Origin: Phallus indusiatus
Lineage: Eukaryota > Basidiomycota > Agaricomycetes > Phallales > Phallaceae
DNA length: 64,000 bases
Direction of reading: 5' to 3'
NCBI GenBank assembly: GCA_027605045.1
Contig: JAQFWX010000010.1
Location: 996,879-1,060,878, forward strand
Below the pieces are notes generated by a model. That model made no database searches. It saw only the letters and a list, made by a program, of their open reading frames with translations, and had not been told where the DNA came from. The first letter of the stretch is position 1; every line of letters begins with the position of its first letter. The position numbers and the translations under genes are program-made. Of this stretch, positions 33,554 through 46,245 are shown in pieces.

Positions 33554-35726
33554 ATGTCGTCAACATCAGCGTTGCCGACGTCAACTGAGACCGCTAACCC
33601 GACGCAGGTGTTACAACGCTGGCTCCAGGAGTTCGGTAAAGCTGTTACAAGCGTCGACATCCCGTCATTCACGGAGCTGTTCTTACCTGAAGGATGGCTC
33701 CGCGACAGTCTCATCTTCACCTGGAATTTCCGTGCGCTGGATGGACAAAAGGCAATCAACGCGTTTTTGTCACATGTAGACAATCCAAATTCCGAACCTA
33801 ACGAAACGCGATTTTCCAAAGCGAAGATTGGGAATGTCAAGCTTGAGCCTTTGCATGGTATTGTTCCGCAGCTGGCTCAGCATGGTATGATAGAAGGGAC
33901 GTTTACGTTTGAGACTCCCATTTTTCATGGGAACGGATATGTCTTATTGGTTGGAATACCCGGCCCGTCATCAGGTGTGCCGAAGGAAGCCGAAGGGCTT
34001 GGAGGAAAGACGTGGAAGGCTTTTGCGTTGTATCTTGCTGCTGCAGATTTAAAGGGACACGAGGAGAGTGGAACCCCGATTGGGTATTACGCTAATCACG
34101 CAAAGACTTGGCAAGAGGTATTTGAAGAAGAAAGAAAGAAGGTGGAAGAGGATCCTCATGTCGTCATACGTATGTCACTGAGTGATCTGATTTCAATTAG
34201 GCAGTACATATCATTGACTTGTTTTTTTTTCTTTTCTAGTGGGGGCAGGTCATAACGGTTTGAATATTGGTGCTCGGTTTAAGCAAATGAGAATTCCTAC
34301 GCTCCTAATTGATAAATTTGATCGAGTTGGAGATTCATGGAAAAACCGCTACCCGAGTTTGACATTACATACTCTGAAATCTCACCACTCAAGTAAGTAG
34401 CACAAAATTCAAATCAAGAGACCATCTCTTACCTTCGCTTACAGTGCTTTATACACGTGCACCCTCGAATTGGCCCAAGTTTACGCCAAGAGACAAAGTA
34501 GTGCATATGTTGGAGCAATACGCTGTTAACCAAGAATTAGTTATATGGAACCGTTCCACAATTCTTCCTAATCCGATTTATGACCCCGTCTCCAAACGAT
34601 GGACAATTGAAGTTGACAGAGATGGTAAAAAGATCACTTTACATCCTTATCACATCGTGTTAGCAATTGGGATGTGGGGCACACGATATATGCCTGACCT
34701 TCCAGGCGCGAATCTTTTCAAAGGCGATCATTATCACGCCGAACAATTCAAAGGACCAGAGCATTACCGAGGAAAGAAGGTTATAGTAGTCGGCGCGGCT
34801 CAAACGGCTTCGGATATTTGTCTTGACTTGGTCTTGCACGATGCCGAGTCGATTATGATGGTGCAGCGGTCAAGCACTTTGGTGACAACTATAGATTTCA
34901 CGAATGGATTTTTGGAGCATACTTATCCGATGGACGGAGATCCTGATGCAGGGGATTTGAGGTCAAATGGCGTGCCTATTGGATTGGTTAAGAAACTTTC
35001 GATTGCCGGGAGGGAGGCGCAGGTTGCTCAGTATAAAGAAATGCTTCAGGGTTTGGAAAAGGCGGGGTTGAAGCTTCACAACGGAGTGGATGACGGAGGG
35101 TTCATTGTGCAGTTGTATGCAGCAGGAAACAGTAAGCGAATAATTTGAATCGTTGCTTCAATTCATTTTCTGATTTTTCTATAAGAATTCTGTACGTTGA
35201 GCATAATTTCTTCGGTGGCTTTTATTTTGAGCTCCTGCATTAGGGGTAGATATAGGCGCTGCAGAGTACGTCATTAACGGCCGAATCAAGATCAAATCGG
35301 GGGAACCAGAACGATTCACTGAAAATGGAATTATTTTCAAAGACGGGTCTTTCCTTGAAGCCGATGCTGTTATATTCGGAACCGGGTATTGTCCTGTGAA
35401 ACACATTCTTGCCCCGATATTTGGAGAGGAGATCAGTGAGCGAATTTGCCCTTCGTGGGGAATAGATGAGGAAGGAGAAATGCGCCGTGCTTATAGGCCT
35501 TGTGGAGTCCCTGGTGTACGTCCGTTGTCTCTATTCAAAACCGGTGACTTGTTGAGAATGCATGTGATTTTTAGCTTTGGTGGGCTACGGGTGGATTTGA
35601 TACTTCCCGGAGATATTCAAAGGCTCTGGTAAGGTTTTAAAGAGAAACTAGGTTATAAAACGATTTCTAAACCTTATATAGGCTATTCAAATTAAAGCAC
35701 GTGAATTGGGGCTTGTCAGCGAATGA
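33554..35726 (+). CDS. Flavin-containing monooxygenase with NTF2/SnoaL-like N-terminal domain (FMO-2)
   Basis: Seven exons (33554-34169, 34240-34392, 34445-35131, 35186-35191, 35244-35515, 35575-35628, 35682-35726) give 610 residues. Exons 2-7 have exactly the same lengths as in FMO-1, including the 6-nt microexon AATTCT. Same domain order: LFLPEGWLRDSL cone domain, FAD motif GAGHNGLNIG, FKGDHYHAEQF signature, VVGAAQTASD and FGTGY. Compared with FMO-1, exon 1 is longer because of extra residues near the start and a loop with GPSSGVPKEAEG. Intact. A recent tandem duplication is evident, with coding divergence suggesting maintained function of both copies. Confidence 0.93.
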
Positions 35727-36694
35727 TGTCGGGTCTTTTAGTTGTCCAATAGTTCGTGTACGTGAAAGGCCGTTTCCGGTAAATATAACTCCGGTGAACA
35801 ATAACTGTCTGTCAAACCAAGTTATAGCAAGTATTGAGTTTACAAGGATCTAAAATATGTATCTTGCTGCGGTGTCCACTAAACGTCTCGAAGCAGGTGT
35901 CGGCCTTGGCCAGTTTTATTGCCCGCGAAACACTGGATCTTGACGTTGACGCCGGTCAGTAAAACGGGGCGACTGAGGTTCTCGTAAAGCTTCAGAACAC
36001 ATCGGTGCCGTAAGTTGGAAACGTTAAGGATTTCAAGAGTTTTATGAGCACAACTCGCGTTGCCGAATTCACATTCTCTGGATCAGGCCATCATGTACGT
36101 TTAGACGCAATGTTAAGCGATGTCTATCTTTTATTTAATTCTCTAAATACCTGGCACCATAGTACGTGGTATAGCAGTCTCGTAGTCTCTTGGCCTTCCA
36201 ATGGCCGTACTTCTGGGCTATGGCCAAGAGGACGTCCACTATAAACACGGTAAACTCGTTGATTATGGTCTAGACGGCGATGTACTAGCTGGCCATCAAC
36301 AAAATGTGAATGATATCATTTTACTTTAGGCTTCGGACCGACCGACAGACTATTTTTATAACAATGACTAGTCTGTGACTAATGTGGTGCTATTGCCGCC
36401 GCTGCAACACGGATATCTAGGTGCCAACTGTCGTATTAACCATGATTGGGGTTATTGTACAATATAATTAAGGAATTGAAGTCTCTGCTAGGTAGGTTGT
36501 TAATCATTCCAAGGGACACCGAGACCAAGACTGAGAACCATGAAGCCGAGGTTCGGCGCTTCATGCTGACAAATACACTTGAGCCACCGCTTGACCCTTC
36601 AAATCGATGCCGAAATTTGGTTTCTCTTCTTTTCTCTGCTCCTATCCCTCTTTAAATATCTGAAATCACACATAACGCCACATAATAGCGAGCT
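35727..36694. other. Intergenic, MFS promoter region
   Basis: Almost 1 kb. A short plus frame (36044-36244) has no recognisable family. TTTAAATATC precedes the MFS start by about 45 bp. Confidence 0.45.
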
Positions 36695-39600
36695 ATGACA
36701 ACCCACAATCACAGCGAACGAACTCCCCTTTTGTCTGTCAGCAATGGCCAGCAATCCGTCTCATCCCAGCTAGCACCAAGCTTGAGCAACAACCCTCCCA
36801 AGCAACCATTAGGCCCGCTAGAAATATCTGCGCGCAATAGACGTGCTATTTTAGTTGGTATTTGGCTCGCAACATTCCTTTCTGTACGTCCCACAATGTG
36901 TGATGATGGACGTGCGCGTTACTGACGACATTCTTCTCACGCAGTCCTTGAACAGTAAGCCCCGTCTTTGGTTATGGATTCTCCTCATATCAGAGTATAA
37001 CCGAATTTCTTTTTTCATTCGAAAGCTACTCTCGTTGCAACGTGTCAGTAAAATTAATCCATATCCACGTCTCGAAGCTGACCAGATAATATCAGTGGTA
37101 TCATCCATCTCATCCGAATTTCAAGCGTCAAATCAAGCCAGTTGGTTGGGTACATCGTGCGACCGTTCTTTTCGAGTTTGCGTGTGGCGCATTAATTTCT
37201 GATACGTCACATTTAGGTACCTCCTCGCAACATGTACTTTCACACCGCTATACGGACGCCTTTCCAATGTTCTAGGACGGCGAGGTGCAAACCAGACCGC
37301 CGTCTTTTTCGCTGGTGTAGGCACCCTGTTTTGCGGTCTCTCAGGGAGTCTTCCAATGTTGATTGCCGCTCGATTCGTATGAACATTGCCGTTTCGTCTA
37401 CTTTTCCTTTCTTGGCTTAATTCCTTTTTTCCTTTCAGCTTAGCGGAATGGGAGGTGGTGGAATCTTTACAACGGCGACCGTCATTACAAGCGACATGTA
37501 CAGTCTCCGTGACAGAAGCATCGCTCAGGGCATCTCCAATATCTTCAACGGGGTGCGTTTTTAAGGGTCTTGTTTCCTTAATCAGGACGAGACCATTCTC
37601 TCTTCCTTTTACCTGACTGAACCCGTTTGTTCATAATCAGGCCGGAATGGGTCTCGGTGGTCCTCTTGGAGGTTTCATTAGCGACAGGTATCACAAAATT
37701 TCTTTTCATTCTCACAACAATGTACATTATTAATGAACCGCCCCACCCGTCCAGATTCGGCTGGCGATGGGCTTTTCTCATACAAATACCGCTTTTTGTT
37801 GTTTCCTTTCTCTTGACTGGATATAACCTTCGTTATGTCACACCGGTTAGTACCCGACAAGAAAGAATGACACACTAGGTCTTCCGACGGACTAATATCA
37901 TCATTCTCTAGGGACGAAGCAAAAGCACGAAAGAAGTCCTTAAGCGAATTGATTACGGCGGAAGTCTCACCCTCTTCCTTTCCGTATGTGCCCTTTTTTT
38001 ATCGGCTTCCTATTACTCAACCAGGATCATTGCCGTCTTTCTCCCACATTTCACTGATGTTTTAATTATTTTTAGATGGGTTCTCTTCTCTTCTTCCTCA
38101 GTTACAAGTACAACGACGAATTGCCATTCACGTCACCTAGTGTCATAACATCTATCATTATTGCTATTGTAACATTTGTCTTGTTTATCGTTGTCGAACT
38201 CTTCGTCGCCCCGGAACCAGTTCTGGCCCCGTTCCTACTCAAGATGCGTGTACCTGTGTTGATTGGAATAAGTAACCTTTTGGTATACACTGAAAACATT
38301 CCTCTCATTTTCGTCGACTTATTGATGGTTGTGTTTCAGGTATCAATGTGTAATTTTGCCGTCATGTATTTCTTCCCGATGTATTTTGAAACTGTGATGT
38401 TAACAACTGCCTCGGAGGCCGGTATGGCTTTCAAGTCACTATGGAGCTCCTCTCTTATTTTACTGATATACATACTTCCAGGGACACATCTTCTTCCAAA
38501 TAGTGTAGCCATGTCCCTCGGGTCTCTATTCGCTGGGTATGTATTCTTAGAAGTTAGAAGTTGCAGCCACAAGTTTTTCACGTGTAATATATAGATATAT
38601 CATGTCAGCTACGGGACGTTACAAACTTCTAGATTCGATATTCGGAATTGGGCCTTTCTTGGCTACGGTAAGGTCCAACCAGTCATTACATTTGAGCTCG
38701 GCACACGACTCGTCAATTTAGATGCTTATGTCTCGGCTCGATGAGAATTCCGGGGTTTTTGCGCAGTGGTTCAGTATTGTACGTCAATCTCGTTCATTTG
38801 ATGTTGGCGTTTACCTCGATTTTTTTTTCTAGATCCCTCTAGGTTTTGGAAATGCTGTCGTATTACAAACAACGCTGATCGCTCTGCTGGTCAATGTCGA
38901 ACGTGAGTCTATATAATCATGAATCATAAACTGCAATGATTTACGAAGGTGCTAATTTTAAGATTCGGCTATGGCTATTGCCACTGGATTTGGTCAGCTA
39001 TGGAGGGGCATAGGTAATGATTCTTTTCTGCTTTCAGGTAGTTAAGCCTTACCAACTGTCTACAGGACAAGTATGGGGTGTGGCATTTGCATCGGCGATT
39101 TTTCAATCTTTGCTCGATTATGAATTGGGAATAAGGATTACTGGACCTGGTTCTGACGACGTACGTTCTATAAAAAGACAGTTCATTAATTCTGTCTTTC
39201 ATTCATATTTCATAAATAGATTATCCGACGACTTCGACACTCTTCCAAACTTGTCATTTCTCTTCCGCCTGAATTGCAAACCCATGCTCGAGAAGCGTAT
39301 GGAATTGCCCTACGACAGGTATTTAAATATGCTGCTATTTCAACACTAATGGCCTTCGTGGTTCGGTTGGCCGTAAGTGTTGTTCTTTTTGTTGGACAAG
39401 ACTTGTTTGAAAGTTTGAAAAAATGGACTTCGTTCCATAGATTCCGGAACGATCATTAGATGATCAGGCAACGGCGGAAAACAAAGAAGAACGGCAGAAT
39501 GACAACAACGATGATCAGGGTCAAGATATCGAAGCGCAAGGAAGCGCGACTCGTGAGGTTGTCGAATCGCCTGTTGACGCGAACGAAGGCGAAATTGACA

Positions 39601-39908
39601 CCCAACGAGGTGGTCCTTCAAGTCCTAGCAATGAAATACCGCGACCTATACCAGCGCGGGGTCGTTCAACGTGGTCACATTCACATTCAGGTTCTCGTCC
39701 GTTGCCCGAGACATTTGTGGACCAGGGACCAGCCTCAGGAGGCGCGAATACAGCGGGGTTAGATCCTCAAGCTTATTCCTATTCTTCGAGACATTCGTCG
39801 TTTTCAAGACGATCTCGTACGCTTTCGCGTCGTCTTTCGTTTTATGAGTCAGTAGATGGTGGAATGAACCTCGAGGATGATGAGATTTCGGGGTCGGCTA
39901 GGAGATGA
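36695..39908 (+). CDS. MFS transporter, DHA2 / vacuolar basic amino-acid transporter (Vba/Fnx) type
   Basis: Multi-exon gene (about 16 exons) starting at ATG 36695 with a cytosolic leader containing RTPLL and ending at TGA 39906-39908. Recognisable blocks in order: NTTLVAT..SISSEFQASNQ, WLGTSYLLATCTFTPLYGRL, NVLGRRGANQTAVFFAGVGT, SGMGGGGIFTTATVITSDMY, GLGGPLGGFISDRFGWRWAF, a loop with KRIDYGGS, NFAVMYFFPMYFETV, HLLPNSVAMSLGSLFAG, SATGRYK and LGFGNAVVLQTTLIAL. These match the 14-TM Vba/Fnx-like group (H+-coupled export or vacuolar import). The last exon (39442-39908) encodes a long hydrophilic tail, Ser/Arg-rich at the end. Exon phases checked by eye are consistent. Substrate unknown; drug export is the alternative reading. 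Its neighbours FMO-1/2 and the P450s make a detoxification or metabolite export role plausible but unproven. Confidence 0.9.
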
Positions 39909-40879
39909 TTGAGTTGGATGATCTTGGGATGATAGTGGCGATAGCGGAAATTTTTTTTACACGGGCTCGAGGACGGATTGCCAGCTTCCATTAGGGATGA
40001 TATTTGGCGCATCTTTTGAATCAACGTCTTCCTTCCGACTTAGGTCGATGGACCATCATTCTGTGGCGTTAGCGATCTAACACACGGAAAACTCGAGCTG
40101 GCTTTTCACCATTCTGAAACCTCATTGAGTTCTTTTTTCATTATTAGCTACCGCGGTTCATGACAAGCCCAAATCAATGGCATTGAAGAAGGCATTTATT
40201 TTTTTAGTATACATAGCATAACAATGCATCTAGCAAGCAACAATTACGAACTTTTTTATCGTGTTACATCTCTAAACCTTTCTGACTCTTTTAAGAAAAT
40301 TAAAAACATCACACTTGTATTACTTTCAATTGCGTTTACATACTCAATAGTACTGGTACTGTATCTTGTTCACGCAAGTTTTAGGAACGGTGCAGCCGCC
40401 ACATCTCGAAACGGCTTGGGAACGGCGCCTATGTCAGAATGAAGATCATGCATGTGTGACAACATCTGTGTTTTAACTCCGAAAGTACTGCCTGCTTATT
40501 TCAATTTCTCAGTCCTGCCTCATGCCAGCCTCATGCCTTGAAGATCATTACTAATTTGTTTTGATGTGTTAACTGCATCTTAAACCTACGGAAACCTCGT
40601 TGTTTTCTTCTCTTGGACCATGAGGTCCTCACTCATCTGCCAGTGGATAAACTTGCGTTTGACTTTTGACTTGCGTTGTGCATGCGATTTATGGTTTGTT
40701 AAAAAGATGAAATAAGGTTTGTTGTGAAACCGTAAACTTCTTGTCACATTGTATTGCGTATGTCCAAATTACATGACATCCACGATGTCCCCAGATCTTG
40801 CCACCTCTCGAGTTTCAGATAGGTGTGTATATCGTATTTAATCTTATACGCTGCAATGACACCCTAAACATAGCCCTAA
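39909..40879. other. Intergenic, no firm gene
   Basis: Contains a 72-codon plus frame (40224-40442) with one hydrophobic segment (LVLLSIAFTYSIVLVLYLV). It is possibly a small membrane peptide, but there is no family match and it lies in the MFS 3' flank, so it is not called as a gene. Confidence 0.4.
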
Positions 40880-41150
40880 AATGATTAGGAATCCGACATT
40901 AATTCTCCTCTTGCTCACTCGAATCACTTTGTTTACGCTGCGATTCAACATGGTAGTGATGGCGTGCCGGAACGTTATTCCTTATCTGAATGAGGGGAAT
41001 GAATCTGAAATTATTATATTGTTGGAAAAGAAGAATCGTCGTCGAGAACTTACGAAACAAACTTGTGTTCGTTTAGGGCTGAAGGGTATCGGGCACACAT
41101 TTTGGCAATTCAGTATGTACTTGTCACACTGAGCCTGACACCCGTTCATT
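40880..41150. repeat. NLR upstream leader, copy A
   Basis: Matches 55195-55465 upstream of gene B, for example GTGATGGC.TGCCGGAAC, ATTCCTTATCTGAAT, TTATTATATTGTTG and GGGCTGAAGGGTAT. In copy A an 83-codon frame stays open; in copy B it is interrupted. It is therefore probably promoter/5' UTR DNA carried along with the gene duplication. Confidence 0.75.
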
Positions 41151-41301
41151 TGCATCCGAACGCAAGTTATTTTGTTTTCGCCAAAAAAAATTCACCATGA
41201 CGCACATCCAGCCTCGTTGCGGTTTACTAATTAATTGTCAGTTATTTCGTGCTGCAGACATATAACTGAAACCAAGTTTTTTTGTACCCAGGAAAACTAC
41301 G

Positions 41302-44300
41302 ATGGCGTCCGAGTCGTAAGTGTCAGCGTACCGTTAGAGTCAAGTGAGGACAGACTAAATCTTGATTACAGGCTTAATTCATATTTGGTTACAATCTATG
41401 GTACTATGGCGATCCATATCGAAAATTCCATCCACTTATAATTGTATATTTTGCAGACATCAAGTTGATCAATTATCAAACTTTTTTGCCGAAGGCGTTT
41501 TATACCTTCAGGATTGAGATCACTGATAGCGACAAAAAGAATCTCAAGTCTGCTGAAGGCACATCCCGCAAAGGTCAAGTTGCTTGGAAAGAGCGAATTT
41601 CTCTCAGGTAACTCTTTGAATTCTAGACTGTAGATATCGGTTTGACTGAATCGTTCTAAAAAAACAATAGTGATATCAATCCCAACTCTATCGTCGTTTT
41701 AAAGGTTTTCAAGAAAGTGGTTGGCCGACTGAAACCTATAGGGGAGTACTCGAGTTCTGTGTCCTATTTTCTGGACATGCAAAGATCATCCGGTAGATAT
41801 GCAACTCGCCCTAGAGTTCTCCGTATTGATGATAAAACAATGTATAGATGTTTGCAGATTCAGCTTGGGAAAAACAAGCGAACTCAGTTTTACTATCGAG
41901 GAATCCTGCTCACAGCAAGTTGTCGAAGAGGCTATCAAACAGATTGAGAATACTGATCTCAACGAAAACGATACTTGGTCCAATTTTTTCTGCTATTTTC
42001 AGCTTGTGAAGAATGTAATAGATCCCGTTTCTCAGGTTTGTACTGAAATCTGAAATTGTCGTTACAAGTCGTTGTAATTTTCCTCAGTTCAATCCTTACT
42101 TTCAACAAGTCTGGAGTATTCTGTCTCTTGTTCCGGGAGTAAGAGTGTTTTATTTGTGCACGGTGCGTAGATTAACGCTTTTCTCTAGATCATCCAAACA
42201 CATCTCAGTCGGAATGGCAACATCAATAAACTAGTCCAACGCATGGTAGACGTCTATAAATTCATTAATGATGCGAATCGGTTACCTGCTCTCACGACCA
42301 CACAAAGTCAAAACATGAAACTTTTGATACAACAAACACTGGAATGCGCCTATTTTATCAAGGAATATGTCGAGAAAAATACCCGTACGTTTTTATTGTC
42401 AGTATAATTGTGCGGCACGACGTTAACTTCTTTTAGTTGAGAAAATTTGGGAAGGGCCGATGGTCGATAGCAAGATTCAAGAATTCACAGAGAAATTCAA
42501 CCAGATTTTCGACGCCATACGAAACTCTTCCATCCTTGAAACGAATATCGTCACACTTCGTGTTTCCCACTCCATTGACGAAATTAGTTCGTTCTCTTTT
42601 CAACCAATCTGTATATGCACCTAAATTTACTTAGAGGATTCGAATCTTCTCGGAGAAATGCCATATGCGCCAAATGCCGGGTTTGCTGCTGGAAAAAGAT
42701 GTCTACCTGGAACTCGTCAAAAACTAATCAGAGAAATATTGGAATGGGTTAATAACTACGTCGATACACCCCAACGCTACTTCGTTTTAAGTGGACAGGC
42801 AGGAATGGGTAAATCATCAGTTGCCCATACAATCGCCGAAATTTTCCGAGGACAAAATCGACTTGGTTCATTATTCTGCTTCAGTAGAAACGACAAAACA
42901 AGGCTCGATTTTTTGTTCAGCACTATCTCTCGCGATCTGGCGGACAGCGACGTGGCATGGCAGAAAGGTCTAGTCAAAGCTGTCAAAGAGACTGCGATCA
43001 GGAAATCTCTCGATCCTACAACGCAATTTAACGAGCTGATGATTAAGCCTGCGAAGGATGCGGAAACAATTGGGCCGGTTGTTATCATCATAGATGCTCT
43101 CGACGAAAGTGGAGACCGAGCCGAACGTCAGATCCTCCTGGATTTACTTTTCAAACGAGGTGGGGAGCTTCCGAGCAATTATCGTTTCATCGTAACGTCT
43201 CGTCCGGAACCCGACATCGAGGAGCGATATCAACTTCCTACCGTTTTCTGTAAACACATGGCACAACTCAATGCAGAGGATACGACAAATGATATCATAC
43301 AGTTTGTGTCTCACAAACTCTCTTCGATGGCGAAGACTCTGGACGAAGAACTGAAACCGGATTGGCGTGCTTCACTTGCCGAGAAGGCACAGGGTCTTTT
43401 TCAATGGGCCAACCTTGCGTGCATTTATATCAACCCATCCGTAAAGTTTGGGCTTGCCCAACGGTTGCGGACTGTGGGTTCCAAGTCGACGTCTTCAATG
43501 AACGAACTTTATCACGAAATTCTTAATACCCCGCCAGAGTGTCAGTACGAGGGCTTTCTCGTTATGTTTCGGAATGTTGTCGGGGCACTGGTCGTTTCGC
43601 AAAAGCCACTTACAATATCGGCGTTGCAAGTCCTTTTCGGGCCCGATATTGAGGACACCACAGTTGACGAAATATTAAAACCATTCCATTCATTATTCAT
43701 TGGCGCTGATGAACCCGCGGCCGAAATCCGACCATTGCACACCTCGCTTTTCGACTTTTTTATGAATCCCGAGCAGAAGCCAGGAACCCCAAATCGGTTT
43801 TACATCGATACTTCAGATCATAGTCTTTTTACTCGGGCATGTTTACGGCTGATGAATGGAAAGCTCCGATTCAACATGTGCAAGTTAGAAACATCACATC
43901 TACGCAATCGAGATGTACCGAACTATGATCGCCGAGTAACGGAAGTGGTTCCGTTGCCTCTGTCATACGCATGCTGTTTCTGGGCAAATCATCTTAAATG
44001 CTCAAAATTTAATTCAGATCTTCTGAACGAGATTCGTCATTTAATGCATGCCAATCTACTATATTTCTTTGAAACCCTTAGTCTCCTGGGGAAGGTTGAC
44101 CATGGCCGTGACGGAATGCAGATTCTAAAGGATCAGGTCGAAGTTCGTGTTTTTCTTTCTTTCATGTGTTTAATGATTACTTGCTAAATAAGTACAGGGC
44201 GAGGATGGTGAATTGGCTGATCAGGCTGCCGATGCGTTACTTTTCGTATCAGAATTTGGAGATATGATGATGGAGTGTACTCCCCATCTCTATCTTTCCG

Positions 44301-45837
44301 CCCTTCCATACATCTCAAAACAATCGTTTATATCCAAACAATTCATTTCCCAGTATCCTCAGCTTCTCAGCTTCGACACTGAACCCGAGATGGGGACCGC
44401 GATAACTTCCGTAGTGGCGTCGATAACACGAACAAAACAGAGTTACGTGAAGTTTGGTCGAAGAATCAGCACGTTATCTTGTTGATTGGCATCCCCGGGG
44501 CGGGTAATTACTTTCACATCGTGGATCCTACCAAAAAGAACAGGATAAGGGTTAGGATTGGCGAATCGCATGCTGGTGCTCGCGCAGTTTCCCCTGAAGA
44601 TAATCATTGGTCCTTGGCTTACGTTGGTTCCGGCGGTCTTTGTCTCTGGAGCATCGATACCAAACAAGAATTTGTCTTGGATAAATCAGGATACAATATT
44701 ACCAAGCTTGCATTTTCCATCACTGGTGATCGTCTTATTAGCGGTGATTCGAGAGGAAACATCAAGATATGGGATGTTCGTACTCGTCAATCGATCTTTG
44801 CTGACAAACTGTCAGTATCAGTTGAATGGTTGAACGCCGTTGCCTTTCCCTCCATAAACTCCGCCTTTATTGTCGCATATACGACAATGAATAACAAAAT
44901 CTTCATTGAAATCCAGGATTGCGAATCAAGAGCCGTATTAAAGGGCCCCTTTGAATCTTCTACACCCATTCAGTCTTTGGCTTCCACCGCTAACAATACA
45001 CGCATCGTGTATAAGTCGACATTACGTCTCGAAATCTTGGATATATCAACGGGCAGAAGACAGGGTTTCGATACCGTGATATCTAACCTTTCTCCAAATC
45101 GGAAGTATATTGCCTGGGTGCCTATGGGAAATAACAAACAAGTCAAATTTTGGGACTTGGATGGGGACACGGGGCTAGACGGACCTTCATTCGATTACCG
45201 CGTAAACAGATTGGAATTTTCTGCTGACTCAACGCGAGTGAGTATATTAAATGGTGCGGATAAGGGAGAAGGACGCATCAGCATCTGGGACATCGAACTT
45301 AAACAATTAATCATGCGACCATTTCCGTGCATTATGGATTGTTGGCCTTCGATTCCACATACTGCGTTACATGGAAACAGCCTTTTCTTGGCTTCTGATG
45401 GAGATTTAGGGAAAATGTGGGATTTAAGCGTGCTCAGAATCACATCATACTTATATGAAAACCACTTGTACAATGATTCGCATTCAAGCAATCAAGTGGA
45501 GCTTCAACGGTATGTCGGCTGTATTATGGAACCAACTATTCTGCTGACAATTTGATTCAGATCGATAGAAGAATACAGAACAAGGTTTGGAAACACGGAG
45601 ACGCTGGACTATGCGTTGGTTGCATGGAGAAACGCAATATTTTCGCGTTTCGCGAAGATAAACGAGAATGGCTGGGTATTAGGTCCACAAGAGGAGCTTC
45701 TATTCTGGATACCGAACAAGGCGCGAAAGCGTTTGTGGCTTCCGTGCATGACTTATATGAACGAAAAAGAGTTCATCAAGCTCAATTTCGATGATTTTGT
45801 GCATGGGAAGAGATGGACGGAATGCAAGAACCCATAG
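41302..45837 (+). CDS. C2-NACHT-WD40 NLR-like protein, gene A (apparent frameshift)
   Basis: Eleven exons: 41302-41315, 41372-41400, 41457-41607, 41671-41792, 41848-42035, 42088-42138, 42189-42384, 42437-42586, 42635-44142, 44198-45509, 45561-45837. The N-terminal C2-like domain (SYLVTIYDIKL, FYTFRIEI) is followed by a helical linker, then NACHT with Walker A GQAGMGKSS (42793-42819) and Walker B VVIIIDALDES (about 43078-43110). WD40 blades follow (SRGNIKIWDVRTR) and a C-terminal module with NENGWVLGPQEELLFW. This matches fungal NLR-like NTPases, which are thought to act in non-self recognition. Oddity: one base is missing near 44388 relative to gene B, ending the first frame at 44485 while the downstream frame continues. 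A GTATCC..CCGTAG intron at about 44353-44414 would restore the frame, so the gene may be live, dead or mis-assembled. Confidence 0.88.
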
Positions 45838-46127
45838 AGGACACATAATTTTTTCCATATGTATAGTCTACTAGACCATATAATATGAATGAATTTAATC
45901 TATACGCAGTCATTGACAACAGAAATTGGGAGGAAAATGGCATTACAAATGTAGTACAATGAACTATTCGAACCCACTAGTACGTTTAAATAGATATATG
46001 TACGTCCCAATAACTTCAGCACAGCAGAACAGTGAGTAGTACGCTGGAGATTTTCGCAAAAGAAATCTACCTCCGACTGAGTCTGAGTGACATTCAATGA
46101 AGACGCTCAGGTTCTCCAGAATTTTGT
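45838..46127. other. Intergenic, 3' of NLR gene A
   Basis: About 290 bp. Similarity to the gene B flank stops just after the last codons. No gene seen. Confidence 0.5.
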
Positions 46128-46245
46128 CTACCGTTTATCAAACGATGCCTGCGTCCAATGGTTGACAACAGGAGCCTTCTCGACGCTGGATTCCAATACA
46201 GCATTTGTTGCGGTCGAACTGGTTCCCATTGGCGTGTCCTCCGGA
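46128..46245 (-). pseudogene. THOC1 C-terminal tail relic
   Basis: The minus frame ends in TAG at 46128-46130. It carries EDTPMGTSSTATNAVLE then KAPVVN, aligning with the THOC1 tail at 61353-61467 ([17 protein letters not shown], then EAPAID). DNA similarity is about two thirds by eye and ends at about 46245. No other THOC1 exon is nearby, so it is a detached 3' end. It lies tail-to-tail with NLR gene A exactly as real THOC1 does with gene B. Confidence 0.7.

Noticed and set aside
1213..39908. Complete secondary-metabolite gene cluster
   Set aside because: No backbone synthase, prenyltransferase or cluster regulator is visible in the window; eIF2A and repeats interrupt the oxidases.
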